Below are positions 41,505 to 53,920 of a stretch of DNA of 64,000 bases, one piece after another. The stretch is taken from assembly GCA_013399015.1 (NCBI GenBank), contig VWZX01006843.1, positions 186,001 through 250,000 on the forward strand. Direction: 5' to 3'. Source of the DNA: Galbula dea. Lineage: Eukaryota > Chordata > Aves > Piciformes > Galbulidae. Each line of letters begins with the position of its first letter. Within the stretch, counting starts at the first letter, position 1. The notes beneath the pieces are model-generated. The model was not told the DNA's origin. It was given only the letters and a program-made list of their open reading frames with translations, and did no database searches. Both the position numbers and the translations under genes were made by a program.

Positions 41505-42570
41505 ACCTTTGGCATCCACAATCTCTTGTGTCAATGAATTACAAAATTTAATTATGCATTGTATGAAAAACTATTTTGGGGTTTTAAATATCTTATTTCA
41601 TTTGATTTGTCTAATTTTAATACTGTGATTAAAAGTAAATATTGACTACATATTTACCATCTCTAAACCAATGTAGTATTGTAGGGCCCTGTCATATTTT
41701 AGCTGCAATGATGAAGACTCTTACTCTATTCATTCCTCATACAGACATCATTCCAACTCTTTGACCACATTCATCATTTTCTCTTTTGAGCTGAAACTGA
41801 AGAAAGAGTTACCCAAGGAAGGTGTACAATGGCACAGTACTTTTGCCTGGTTTCTTCTGTGTTCTTGTCATGTGATTAGCATTTTTAACACTACTACACA
41901 GAAATTTCCTGACAACTGACCACAGTGGCTCCAAGATTTCTCTCCTGAGTAAAATAACTACTTTAGACTCATTCTTGTCTATATACAGTTAGGGTCATTT
42001 TTTCCTACATGTGTTACTTTACATTCATCTGCATTGACTTTCATCTGCCACTTCACTTTCCAGTCAGCTATTGCAGCTGGAATTCTTTTCCTGTAATTCT
42101 TCACATGCACCTTCCATTATCAGTGCCCTGACTAATTATCAAACTCATCCACCTCATTTTCTCTCAAGATCAACTTCATAACTCAGTTGCCCATAGAGAT
42201 CCCAGGGGTACTCCACTTCTATTCTGAAAGTGATGTTTTGTTCCTATTCTTTCATGAGTTTTTAAACTCACAAGATAAATTCTCCTCTTTATTCAGGATG
42301 GGTTTGTTTCTTTGAGAGTTTTTATGAAGTGACCCTAAGAAGAAAATACTGAAAATCAAAATATATTGAATTTATGTATCTCCCTTGTTCATGTGCTCAA
42401 CAAGCCCTTCACAGAACTCTGATTTCTGAGGCTTAGTTACCAAAGCTATGCGGACACTTCCACATGCTTCACTCTAACAAATACATCCAGGTATCCTATG
42501 ATTTTGATTCTTAATGTCATTTCAACTAGCCCTTCCAGTATGAAAGTTAGATGAAGTAATCTACAGCAGC
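41505..42570 (-). repeat. Ancient CR1/L3-like LINE fragment, antisense
   Basis: About 1.07 kb that follows, with many substitutions, the antisense sequence of old CR1/L3-type LINEs of amniotes. Landmarks on the plus strand are 'tttggcatccacaatctctt', 'attcctcatacagacatcat', 'tttacattcatctgcattga', 'ttcatctgccactt' and 'cagttgcccatagagatccc' followed by 'aggggtactccact'. On the minus strand the last block decodes to S-G-V-P-x-G-S, the reverse transcriptase motif conserved in CR1 ORF2. Frames are broken and it is a fossil. It is clearly older than the short CR1 tails elsewhere in the window. Confidence 0.8.
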
Positions 42571-42936
42571 CTCTTCATCACAAGGCCTGAAATACTGAAA
42601 ACATTTAATGGAACAAACAAAAAAAGCCACAACAAAAAAAAACAAAAAAAGGAAAATATTTGGGTATAAAACATGAAAATACAGGCCAAATATATTTTGA
42701 CCTTGTGTTTTCAGTCCAATTTCTGCTGTTACCTTACCAACATCAAGAAGAAGATCTTACCTTTAAGATCTGGTAAACACTGGTTTTATATGAATAATGG
42801 AAAATGTACTATAATAGGCAGTAGAAATCCTTCTTCCAAAACTCTGGATATAAAACTATGGGAACTGAAAACAGCTCAAGACCTGATCCTAAACACTACT
42901 GTAAAACTTCATTCTAAGAACATAGTCTGAGATATT

Positions 42937-43000
42937 CAGTTCATTGTTGTAGTGTTAAAAAAAAAANCAGTTCATTGTTGTAGTGTAAAAAAAAAAAAAA
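42937..43000. other. Probable unmerged assembly join (duplicated segment around one N)
   Basis: The 20-odd bases starting 'cagttcattgttgtagtgt' plus a poly-A run occur at 42937-42966 and again at 42968-43000, separated by a single N at 42967. The copies differ only by one T and by poly-A length. That is what two overlapping contig ends look like when they are abutted without being merged, so one copy is probably artificial. Confidence 0.85.
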
Positions 43001-43921
43001 GAGGAAAAAAAAGGTTTAGGAGGAGTGGTGTCAAACTTTTCATTTTATATTCTTCATTTCCTCCTTTTCCAATAGATGACCACCAAATTGTTCTGTAAAA
43101 GTACCTACTAAGACAGCATGAAATATGTGCATCATTTAGCTGATAGATCTTAGGGAGCAACTTGCCATTATGAAATATCACCTACCTAAACTTTTTAACA
43201 CTTAAGGTTTAGATTGCTATTTTTTTTTGGTGAAAATATCATTCTAATCCTCATTAAGACAGTTACACCCCCATGCCTAAGACAAAGCTTTGAGAGATTC
43301 ATCTTAAAAATTTTAAAATTGCACAGGAATAATTCTGAAGGTTTTTTTTTTCCCCATATTCCAGGGGATAAAGGCTTGAAGCCTGAATAAGGGTTCAGAG
43401 AAGACCCTAATTTTGTCAAGCTACTAGGAATAAATGTGCTTTTATTAATGAGACACTTGTACTTTTAATAACTTAAGCAAGATCTCACTTCTGGAGACAG
43501 ATAAAAGTAGTGAAATGACAAATTGTCATATCCCTTTTACATATGTGAAAAAAAGAGCTATTTTAAAACAAATTCAGAAGCAGGTATAAAGTGGGACTGA
43601 TGAAATCTATAATTGATTCAGAGGGTAGTATGAACTGTCACTGTTGTGATTCACAAAAAGAGATTTATTGCTTATGCATTTTTTAATATATAATCCCCAA
43701 AATGATACATGAAGAACCAGTTCCTTGAGCTGAATTTTAAGAATACACCATCCAGGCATTGATGAAATTCTTTCAGAAAACAGATATGAGCAGGAAGGTA
43801 GTTCAAATGGATTCAATTTGGCAATTTGTGGCAGGGGAAGGAGTTACAAATGAGGTTTAGCACTCCTTACAGATCGAAGGAGGGGAAAAAAAAAAGGTGG
43901 AGATTGGAAACAAAAGTGTAG

Positions 43922-44052
43922 CTTGTGCAGGAAAAACTTTTGAGGCACAGACTGATAGTGGAAGGAAGGGGAAAGATACCCAGGAACAGAGGAACCTACA
44001 ACACAAGCTCCCAAAAATTCCCTGAGCATAAAGAAAGCATCACTTCATTAAA
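43922..44052. repeat. Unclassified repeat, copy A of a direct pair
   Basis: A segment beginning 'cttgtgcaggaaaaactttt' and running through 'gaggcacagactgatag', 'acccaggaaca' and 'caacacaagctccc'. It aligns readily with 45590-45717 in the same orientation, about 1.7 kb away. I do not recognise the family. It could be a decayed LTR, an unnamed interspersed repeat or a local duplication. Confidence 0.7.
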
Positions 44053-45589
44053 GAAGAGTTGCATCAGCTGGGAATCTGCAGTTATGCATGGATGAAATGA
44101 ATATCAGCATTTCTGGGAAACACAAACTGCTGCTTATAGGAATGATTGCTGTCAGAGCTGCTTCAGCACTGGGCTTGCACCTTGTGGTCATGAAATCTTG
44201 GCTGCATGCTAATATGCAAGCCAGAGACACACATGATGAAAATAAAAGTGCTATGTGAAGCCAAGTCAGGCATCTAAATCTAAATGCTGCTCTGAGAAAA
44301 AATATCCTATCTACTTAACAGCTGATCAATAATGAGACACTTTTTATCCTTTTTTAATTATTATTATTTGATTTGCAGCATTTTTTTCATCCTAGGAGAC
44401 AAAAAAGCCCACCCCAAATTCTGAGGTAATGTCTTGTTGCCCACAGCTGGAGCATTTTTTTTTTGCTGTATTATTACTCTCCACATATGATGTAAGATTG
44501 ACTGTGAGAAAAAGAATATGTCAGGAAAAGCAGATATTTTTAATGATTGAGGATGTCAGTTTAACAGTCTGTGATACCCACACAGTCCTCAATCATAAGA
44601 CTGACTTTGGAAATAAGATAGTCAATGCTCAGTCTTAATTAGCAGCAGCTATAAACATAATCTCCATTTGAATTTAAAATTGATCAGTAACAGAATTCTC
44701 CAAGTAAGCCAGTGTAGTATGTATATCTTTAATAAAATAACAAAATATATTCTTTTTTTTTACCAAACATATCAAAGAACCAGGCAGCAACTTAGGAGAC
44801 ACAAACAACATAACCCTTATCTTCTTCTGTCACCTGAAACACTTTCACATTTACACAAATAACTTTGCCAACTTCTAGAAGTTTGGTGCTGGGATTTTTG
44901 TTGGTTTGTCTGGGGTTTTATTTTTATTTTTTGGGGGGTCGTTTTTTTTTTTTAGAGAAAGTAGCAGTGCACCTGAGTAGCTGGCTTTGTATGGTCTTGC
45001 TGTAGTCCATTTTGGGGGTTTTCTGTTCAGACTTTCTAACAGACCAAATCACCATAAAGGATGAAATATGCCTGCATAGTTTAGAACAATGTATTTGCAT
45101 AGAAAGAACTTTCAAAAGTTCTAAGCAATGAAGTATCTATGACACCTGTAACCCCTTCACTATCTCTATGCATAGATCATTTTTTCTTACTATTTAATGT
45201 GCATCCAGCTCAACTTTCCAACTGATTTCAGGTATTCCTAATTGATTCTATAAACCTGCCCTTCCCAAAACAGAGTGGAAAAAACTTCTGGAAATGTTAA
45301 TTCTCTGTTCCACAAAAGCAGGTGGAGCATTAACTTCTCAACCCCTAACAAATCTATCCTTCCTCATATTCTAAATACACACATTTCCTTTCATTATACA
45401 TTCCTCCTCCTTCCAACTTCACTGTTCTCACTGCAAGATGCTTCTCTATTAATACTTCCCAAGTTGTAGACATATCAATAATTAAAGGATGTAGTCAGCA
45501 ACAACATGAGTTATTTGACAACATTTTAGGTGACTGATTACCTTTCTGGAATGTCAAATGAAGGCAATAGTTACACTGATAGCCATGCC

Positions 45590-45717
45590 CTTGTGCAGGA
45601 AAGTTTTGAGGGACAGACTGATAGGGAAAGTAAGAGGAAAGGTACTCAGGAACATAGGGACCAGCAACACAAGATCCCCAATATTTCAAGTATATCAAAC
45701 ATTAATACATCACTAAA
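45590..45717. repeat. Unclassified repeat, copy B of a direct pair
   Basis: Begins 'cttgtgcaggaaagttttga' and continues through 'gggacagactgatag', 'actcaggaacatagggacc' and 'caacacaagatcccc'. It is the partner of copy A at 43922-44052. The similarity weakens on both sides, and I see no coding signal. Confidence 0.7.
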
Positions 45718-48700
45718 AGCAGCTTCAAATAGTGCACCTCATTCAGATATTTCTGGATGATGGACCTAGATTTGAACCTCAAGTTACTCCAGGGAGGAAA
45801 GTCAGGTTACTTCTGAGGATGCTGTGGAAGGTAGAGCTAGCAAACTATTCTGCTTCACAACCTCAGCTGCCAAACAAGACCACAGATCTCATTCTTTCAA
45901 ATCTACAATGATTGTCATTTTGCATCAACCAAAACAAACAATGAAGCCATTTGTATCATCAGATCTAGCTGTTCAGATCTACCTCTTTCAACCTCTCCTA
46001 TCATTGACTGGAGCAATACCTCTTCATAACCACTGAACATTCTTGGTCAGCTTTATTCTGAGTACTACTGGAGAGAAAGAACCTCTTGGTCTACAGAAGA
46101 TTTGGTAAATAACAGTAAGGTAGAGTTCTCTGTCCAACATATCTCATCTTAAGATTAAATTGCAGGAATATTACCTTTAGCAGATGCCAGGGACAGTGTT
46201 GTGAATCAGACAACCATTTTGTTACTGTGTTCTACATGGCATTAGGTGAACATAGCCACACCTGTGCTACTAGCATTAGTAAGCTCTATAGTGATAGTGC
46301 TGTGCACAGGCCTGGTGTTCTTCAGACACTCAAAGATATGGCTCTGTTCCTGAAACAATTGCAGCCTAAATCAAAAGGTGGTGATCAAAACCTTTCACAC
46401 AGTGCTGGCAAGTAAAGGTCCTCAAAGCAACAAACTAAACCCAACACAACTGGTGTTAGAGATAGCATCTGACCAGTACTTAACTGTACACCATAACTAC
46501 CAGCAACTCAACAACGACTTTTAAACATACAGTCTCAAATGGTACAGGATTAACAGTCTTTTACCATGGCAATTAAAAAAAAACAAAACACACTTTAAAA
46601 ATCAATATTCCAATGGCTTAATTGGAAAAATGATGTCTCTCTCATTTACCTACATTCATGCAATTATTGTAAAGCAAAATTTTAAAAGCTACTACACTAT
46701 TTGCAATATCAGGTAGACCCTAAGCACAACAAAGCCCAAGGGAAGAACTGCAAATACTGTTAAAGATTAATTTTGCTGACAAGGAGGAAAGAGAAAGAAA
46801 GGAAATGTCTAGAAATACTGAGTTATTCCATGAAAAAACAGAACTAATGATGCCTGAATGCCTACAGAAGTATCTTTTACCTCTTTGCCCCACACCCCTC
46901 CTTAGTGGTTGATTAAATAAATACATCAGGAATTAATTGATCCTTCAGACTTCTGTCTTCCAAGCTGAGTCAGAATAAGCCTGCACATCAAAGGTGTCTC
47001 GAGCATGGGAGAGGGTGTAAGGAACATGCTCAGAAGCAGTATGAAAAGGCTGGGGAGTGAGAAGGGGGATACATCCTTGTAAGCTTTCTTTTCCTTGGAA
47101 ACAAGGTTAAAAACAATGATCCAGACAGTTACACCTAGGAAAGTGTACAGCTACCAGTGGGGTCCTACCTTTGGTTATGAGAGCTGTATTTAAACACTCT
47201 TTTCCATTTGATGCTGAAAACAATGTTACGGGTACAAATACTAAACTTTAGTTCAGCTGTGCATACATTGTCACTCAATTGTCCTCCTTTGCTGTGGTGT
47301 GATTTTGCCATAGCCCCTCATTTTCTTCTCCCCAGAGAAGGTGAAATTCAGGATGAATTTAGAAAAGGTTGAGGTCAATATGGCATTTAAAAAGTTCCCA
47401 TTAAAAATATTGAAAAGACAACAGCTGATTTTTTCCATACAAGGCAAGAGACCTGTGCAGTTCCTTGATAAAGGATGATGGGGATCCAGCTCTTTATGGA
47501 TACAAAGGAAAAGGAGAGACAGTTCTGGAAGAAGAATACATCAAGGATTAAATGGAAGCTGTATCTAGCTGTAATAACCTTTGAAATGAGAAAGAGAGTC
47601 CAGGAGAACACTAAGACAAAACCTCACAAACACCTTTCCTATTCTTATCTGTTCCTAGGCATCCCCTGGCACTCACTGCTTGGGAGAGGATGATGATCCA
47701 GAAGAATTTAGCATGAGCAGCCACTCTTGTGTTCTCAGTCTGTGTTTGAACAAAACACTCAGCAGCAAAGATTTTGTTTCTAATAGATTTTGTAACCTTG
47801 AAACAGACTTGAGATATAGTTCACTTTTTTCTTATTGGAACTCTGAGTCACATTAATTATTTACAGTGACATTTCTTATTAAAACCCCTAGGTTTTTTGG
47901 TATCTATGGTTCATTTTGGATGTTGCTTTCATTATCCTCATGGACTGTGACACATCTTATGTAGTTATTGCAATATGTTTCCTCCTTCAGCATAGTCTTA
48001 AACCAAATTTTATTCCTGTTTTATTAAGAGACAAAAAAATGTCATTTACACCAAAGGTGAATGCCAGAATACTCAGCAGTAGAAACATGAAAATACCTTT
48101 TCTTTTTCTCATTTATCATCGAAGCTGAGGAGAAAACAAAAAGAATTACATTTCAAAAATGCAAAATCAATCATAAACTGACAGTCTATAAACCAATGAA
48201 GAAGTTTGAAAGCCAGGAAGCATGGCAGTAACCAGCAGATGGTGGATGGTACCTAGGTACATGGCTTTTTGCCTGAGAAGAAAAATGCAATCATCCTGCA
48301 AAAAGCCTGTGACACAAGGCTATTGGCTGGAAAACTTCAGAAAACTGTCAGTGCATAGTATGCCAAGTGCAAAATTCAAGGTAATTTTTCATTCTGTATT
48401 ACCTAATTGCTGGACCTTTTTATCATATTTCATGTTTATATATTGACCCAAGACAGGATAACTGTTTTCCCCCTGCCAGTCTACCTGGCTGACAGCTGGG
48501 TGTGATACCAAGGGAAAAAAATAAAGCAGTCTTTTGGCACAGCATCACTTGTCACTGCTTCTACATAAGACAGATGCTGGGACTAGGCATCATAAAAGTA
48601 GTAATCTTTTGTTTTAATGAAGTTCATCTTTTTTATTAAAACTTCCTTGAGGCCACACACTACACTTCAAAAGTGACAGTTTCACATCCATGATAATTTA

Positions 48701-48791
48701 AGTGTAACATGCTCCTACTACCAAAAAGAGTTCCAACTTTCAACCTAACAAGTCTTCCAAATTTTCTTTTTCTGAACTGAATACATGCAAC

Positions 48792-49017
48792 AGAACCATA
48801 GAATTGTCAGGGTTGGAAGGGACCTTAAAGATCATCCAGTTCCAACCCTCCTGCCATGGGCAGGGACACCTCACTTCTAGATCAGGGTGCCCAGAGCTCT
48901 ATCCAGCCTGGCCTTAAACAATGCCAGGGATGGAGCTTCCTCTCTGGTTGCTCTCTGGGCAACCTGTTCCAGTGTCTCACCATCCTCATGGTGAAGAACT
49001 TCTTCCTAATGTCTAAA
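48792..49017 (-). repeat. CR1 LINE 3' fragment, antisense
   Basis: Reverse complement of a CR1 3' end: 'accatagaattgtcagggtt', then 'ggaagggaccttaaagatca', 'ccaaccctcctgccatgggc', 'cagagctctatccagcctgg' and 'acctgttccagtgtctcacc', ending near 'ttcttcctaatgtctaa'. It is relatively well preserved and so probably one of the younger CR1 copies here. Confidence 0.95.
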
Positions 49018-52000
49018 GAACCAGAAGCTTGTCTATCTAATCATATACACACACAGAGAAATCATGTTTCACCTGCTGCCTTTCCCACTGCTCTTATCAG
49101 CTTGTCTCTGTCTCAGTGCACAGTTACTCCATTTCAAGATTTTGGCCAGATCTAAACACTGTCTAGAGACCTGCATTCAGGTTTGTTATGATGATGTTTT
49201 TGTTATGTCCACAAGGTAGCAGATTACTCCAACTGAAGTTACAGTCTATGCAGACCATAGTCAGGCCTGTTACATTCAAATCCACCAGCTTCCCAAGATT
49301 ATTTTGGTACCTCCACAAAAATATTGAGTGTGTCACCATTCACTGCAGCCTTGTCTTTTCAACATATGAAGAAAGTTAGATGTCTTTCAATATCATGTGA
49401 TTAAAAGTGGTTAAATGAGATTATAAAATAATTTAGGCACCTGGAAAGAAGGCAGTTTTTAGGACAAGCAAAATTACCTTTTAGAAGGCTGGAAGCATGC
49501 CAGGTAAGGAATAATAAGACAAAATATAAATCAGTTACAATACTTGGAGGCTAGGATGTAGCAAAATGCATGTCAATATGACAGCAGGCACTAGAAAATA
49601 GAGGGCTCTCTACAAGATTTGAAGACAATGAATAATTAACTTTTTTTTTTTAATTAAAAAAAAAAAAATCATCTCTTCCAGAAGCTTTCTGAGAATGCAT
49701 GCCCAGCATCCCAAACCAAAATTCTACATCTGTTTACCAAAGGGTAAGGGCATTTGGGCATCCTATTAGAAGCAGGGAGATTGCAGGAGCCTACACAGTG
49801 ATAAGTCCAACCATTACGAAGGTTGCTTATGCTGAAAGCAAACAGTATTTCTGGGTCCATTTGTGCCATCCTGATTTAGGATATTGCCAAGTGAAATTCT
49901 CTCCATCAGCTTAATAATAATTATTTTCACCTGAAATTAAACATGAGTAAACATTGCAAAACTACCATACTTTGCAGGAATGTTATCTATTCTGTACCAA
50001 TCCATTACTTTCCCTCAAACAAAGCAAAAATAAGTTCAAGTCATCCTATACACTATTGCATTTAAAAAAATTAATTGCTCTATTTGGCCCACAAAAATCA
50101 TGCACAGTACCAATCAATACCCATAACATACATTAAACAGCCTGCTATTACTATATGATACTTAATCTCAACAACCCATCCCATCCAGCAAGGATCGTTT
50201 TTCCTCCATTGGAATGGCTCCAAACCCTCCAGTTTTAATGAAGGGCTGTTGAAGTAGGGAAAAATGTCATTTGGAAGGAGTTCAGATACATGAATCCCAT
50301 GTACAGAGCAGATTTATTGACCTATATTAACAATGATAATTCTGTGTCACAATTCCTCTGCAAGGCAAAGTTGTGGATCAGTCATTTCAAATCCATTACC
50401 ATCCCCAAATGGTTGTCCAGTGATGTCTAATCTCAATCAATAGGCAGTAATGAACCACAGCCATTAATCTCATTTGCATGTTTGTACAAAGCATCATTTT
50501 TAAGCTGCATATTCACATGCATAAAGAGTTCAGTGAGTGCATAGAGATTTCACAGCCTGTGGAAAGTTCTGCACTGGGATTTGAACATTTCCCAGGCAGC
50601 TGGAAGAATATTTAACTCATACTGTGCAATGATCTCAACAGTGAAGCCCAAGAAAACACACAGGGCAGTGTGCTAGCCAAGGGTTTGTGTTTTGGGCAGC
50701 AGAAGGTCTTACTGAGCCCATGGCCTCGAGATACGACCATCACCAAAGGCAGGGTATTAGTTAATGGAGAAAGTGATCAATAGTGAGTGGAAGAAGAATG
50801 GAAATGCTGAACATGAAGAGAATTCTGGGTTGCAACAAGGGAAAGTAGCATACCAAAATTAATATCTTCCACCCTTTCCATAGAAAGGTTTCATATGAAA
50901 ACTGAACTTTCATTCATGAGGCCATGCAGTTTAACACCCGATTGCTCAAGAAAGGGTGAAAAACATAAAACCCAAAAACCTCAAACCCAGCTCTCAAACC
51001 TGATCAAAAGTGTGGACACATACACTGTAGCCTGCTTTCTTTCTGTTCCCCACTCATTTCACATATGCACTCCTCAAATGCAAAGAGCTTACAACAAGCT
51101 AAGAACATATTTCCACATCCTTGAACAGTCAAGCAAGTCTCAATGCTCATTCACAGTCAGCTCCCCCTGCCACCTGTGCTACTGCAACTGTTTTGTACCC
51201 AAAGTTATCCAAACAATACAGCTTAAGGGAAAACACATAAATACAACAAAGAAATGACAGTACAATCCATATCTAAAGTTTGTACTCAGGACAAATTGCT
51301 TCTAACATTAAACCTGATCACATGCTCAAGATGATTTCTGAAGCAATTCACAACAGAAAGCAGTAACCTAAAGTCTAGTCCTTGAAACCAGATTCCAGGA
51401 TCAGATTCATGCCAGAAAATCCAAAAGCTCCCTGTATTGATCCCAAAACGTACTGCCAAAGGGTTAGGGTATAAATTCCTCATGGTTTACTAAAAAAAAA
51501 AGTCAATAAAAAGAAACACATTAGGAAATGTTACAGATATATAATGAAATTAAATAGCATCCAGGGCTAAACAAACCACATTTAATACCTTGCAAGGATA
51601 AATCTTGTCTATTTGAGCTAAAGTATCTATCTAAAGGTATTGCATTACCAGCCAGTAAGTACTCACAATTGTTACATCTACTGAACTGTACTGGTTAGAT
51701 CATTTTGGGCAAGACAAAATAAATGAAGGACACTGATGCTACTGTACGAAAGGGAAGATCCTTCAAATATGAAAGTAGTAAACAAGTTTTTCCTCCATCT
51801 AATTCAGAATACTATTTTTCACCCTGGATGGATCATTGTAACTAGGAGGTTTCACACTGCATTCCTTAGCCCCACATTCCTTCATTATCACTCTATTAGC
51901 AGAAAAAGAATGGAAATTAAGTTTCCTGGCAGGCAAGTTCTCAAAACAGGCTCATTGTGCACCAGAGCTGTCCAAGACAAGGGACGGGAAGCAAGTCATT

Positions 52001-53573
52001 GGATACAACCGTAGGAGGCAAGAAAGGTTCAGGATCCTTTCCTTCCAAAGCAGATAGCCACAGCACTGCCACAGGCATAGCAAACAGGGATTTAAATGTC
52101 TGCCCAAATACTTTAAAATCCAGAAATGTGACAAATAAGGCAGTCATGTTGATATAAAAGCCCCCTCACCTTCTAAAATTTCTTTTAAAATACCACAGCC
52201 ATGTTTATAAAAAACCTATGTCTCCTACCTTGAAAAGAAGCATTTCAGTCCAATTCAATTTTTGTAAATGCTCTAAATATTTGGGGTTTATTTCCAATTC
52301 AAATATCTTAGATATTGCCTCAATTGAATTGCCATTCTCTAGTCAACTCTGACACTAATGTTTGTTATTTTAACAGCTACACTTCAGGAAATGCACATTT
52401 TCGCACTATAACAAATGTAGATATGTCCTTAGCTACTCCACTAGAACCCTTACAGCAGACTTTAGGGAAAAAACAATTGCCTTTATTGCACAGAAGAAAG
52501 CAATAATGAGCCACAAATGTTAAAGGCATCAAGATTATAATTGCACAGAAAGAAACATAACAGAAGAGATTGTATTAAGAGGTGTTTTGATGTGTATAAC
52601 AACTCTGAACAGAATGAGAGTGACACATTCGGCAGAAACACAGGATCAGACCAATGAAACTGAACTGAGCCCAAGTGAGGAGGCAGCTAGCTCTCTGTAA
52701 TTCCAACTCCCCATCCTTCATAGGGGCACTGATGGAGCTAGAAAACCTAAACTGCTCCAAATCTGAAACTACTACAGTGAACAACATCTTTTTCTCATAA
52801 CCTAAATAAATGAAGATCTCCAAAACTGAACTGCTTTTGGTGACCCCCAGCAGCAACTTTGCCAGGACCAGCAGAAACTGAAAATCAGGGTGACACGTCA
52901 GAAAACAAACCTCAGAACTCCTTGAAAAGCAGGCAAATTTCTGACAGACTTTCACAGAACATATTCATGGCTTCACTGGAGCTGAACTAATAGGTTTAGA
53001 AGTGTATCATTTTAGTGGTACTCTATAAGATTTCAACTGCATGTTCCTCCTGCCTTTCTCTATCAAAGTGATTATCATATAGAAATAATCATTTTTCTTT
53101 CAAGTAAACACCAGATCTAATTACCCACATAGCTGATCAGAAAGTTTCCTCTTAATTTCTAAGAGTCAAAACAATCACATGGAAATAATACTGAATTTGA
53201 ATAACTGAAAAAACTTTTATCATAAAAAGAATGATTAAAGTTGACACCTGTTTTGTGAAAACAATGATCACAATGCCTTTTCAACCAATAGGATTAGATT
53301 TGTTTAATGCTTCCAATATTAAAATATGGCTGTTTTCAGATCTAAAATTCAGATAAGAGAATGTAGAACACAAGACAATCATTTAAAAATAGTGAGGTTA
53401 TTTCTATGTAAGCAAAGCATTCAGTATATCTGAAAATATTTACCTTATAGACAAGCATAAAATTTAAGTGACAAATTATAAAGATCAGATAGCTAAATAA
53501 CAATTAAAATAATACTATACAAAGACTAGTTGTCTTTTTATTCCCATTAGGAATTCTGGGTTTTTTTTTATCT
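49018..53573. other. Non-coding stretch, no gene recognised
   Basis: Contains a T11-AATT-A13 inverted homopolymer at 49641-49668 and a unique stretch at about 50330-50560 that includes an octamer word ATTTGCAT. A segment at 51950-52140 is open in several frames on both strands, and a 126-codon minus-strand frame lies at 52575-52955. None resembles a known protein, so I do not call genes. Confidence 0.5.
49641..49668. repeat. Inverted homopolymer T11-AATT-A13
   Basis: A run of T, then AATT, then a run of A, forming a nearly perfect palindrome capable of a hairpin. It may come from two retroposon tails meeting or from replication slippage. Confidence 0.85.
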
Positions 53574-53920
53574 TGAGAGGACAGTGCTCAGGGGAGACCT
53601 TATCTCTTTCTACAACTACCTGAAGGGAGGTTGTAGCGAGATGGGAGTCATTCTCTTCTCCTGGGTTGCCTGTGATAGGACAAGAGGAAATGGCCTCAGG
53701 CTGCACCAAGGAAGGCTTAGATTGGATATCAGGAAAAATTTCTTCACTGAAAGATTTGTTAGACATTGGAACAGGCTGCCCAGGGAAGTGGAGTGGTGGA
53801 GTCAGTGTCCCTGGAGATGATTAAAACACATAGAGATGTGGTACTCAGGGACATGGTCTAATGGCACGATGATGATCTTAAAGGTCTCTTTCAACCTTAA
53901 TTCTGTGGTTCTGTAATTCC
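53574..53920 (+). repeat. CR1 LINE 3' fragment
   Basis: The longest of the short CR1 copies: 'gaccttatctctttctacaa', then 'ctacctgaagggaggttgta', 'gatcttaaaggtctctttca' and a tail 'aattctgtggttctgtaatt'. The middle keeps 'ggcctcaggctgcaccaagg' and 'cattggaacaggctgcccag'. The small open frames inside it are remnants of CR1 and not genes. Confidence 0.95.

Larger units (their letters stand above)
42571..48791. other. Non-coding stretch with an assembly join and a direct-repeat pair
   Basis: No gene recognised. It holds A-rich low-complexity DNA (42605-42655), the single-N assembly join (42937-43000) and two related unclassified repeats at 43.9 and 45.6 kb (listed separately). A T-rich/G-rich tract lies at 44895-44955. 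The open frames are short and unconvincing. Confidence 0.5.

Noticed and set aside
44048..44230. Minus-strand frame considered as an upstream SPAG16 exon
   Set aside because: No WD40 or SPAG16 block, and no acceptor/donor pair in the right phase.
47155..47260. Possible upstream SPAG16 exon ending at a donor near 47168 (minus strand)
   Set aside because: The donor-like site is in place, but the frame reading into it has no WD40 character and lacks the expected F-H-P.
52575..52955. 126-codon minus-strand open frame
   Set aside because: No recognisable domain, no splice or promoter context, and the length is within what chance allows in 64 kb. Left as unassigned non-coding.
53584..53820. Open frames in the CR1 copy at 53.6 kb
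   Set aside because: They lie in the CR1 3' region and are repeat-derived, not genes.
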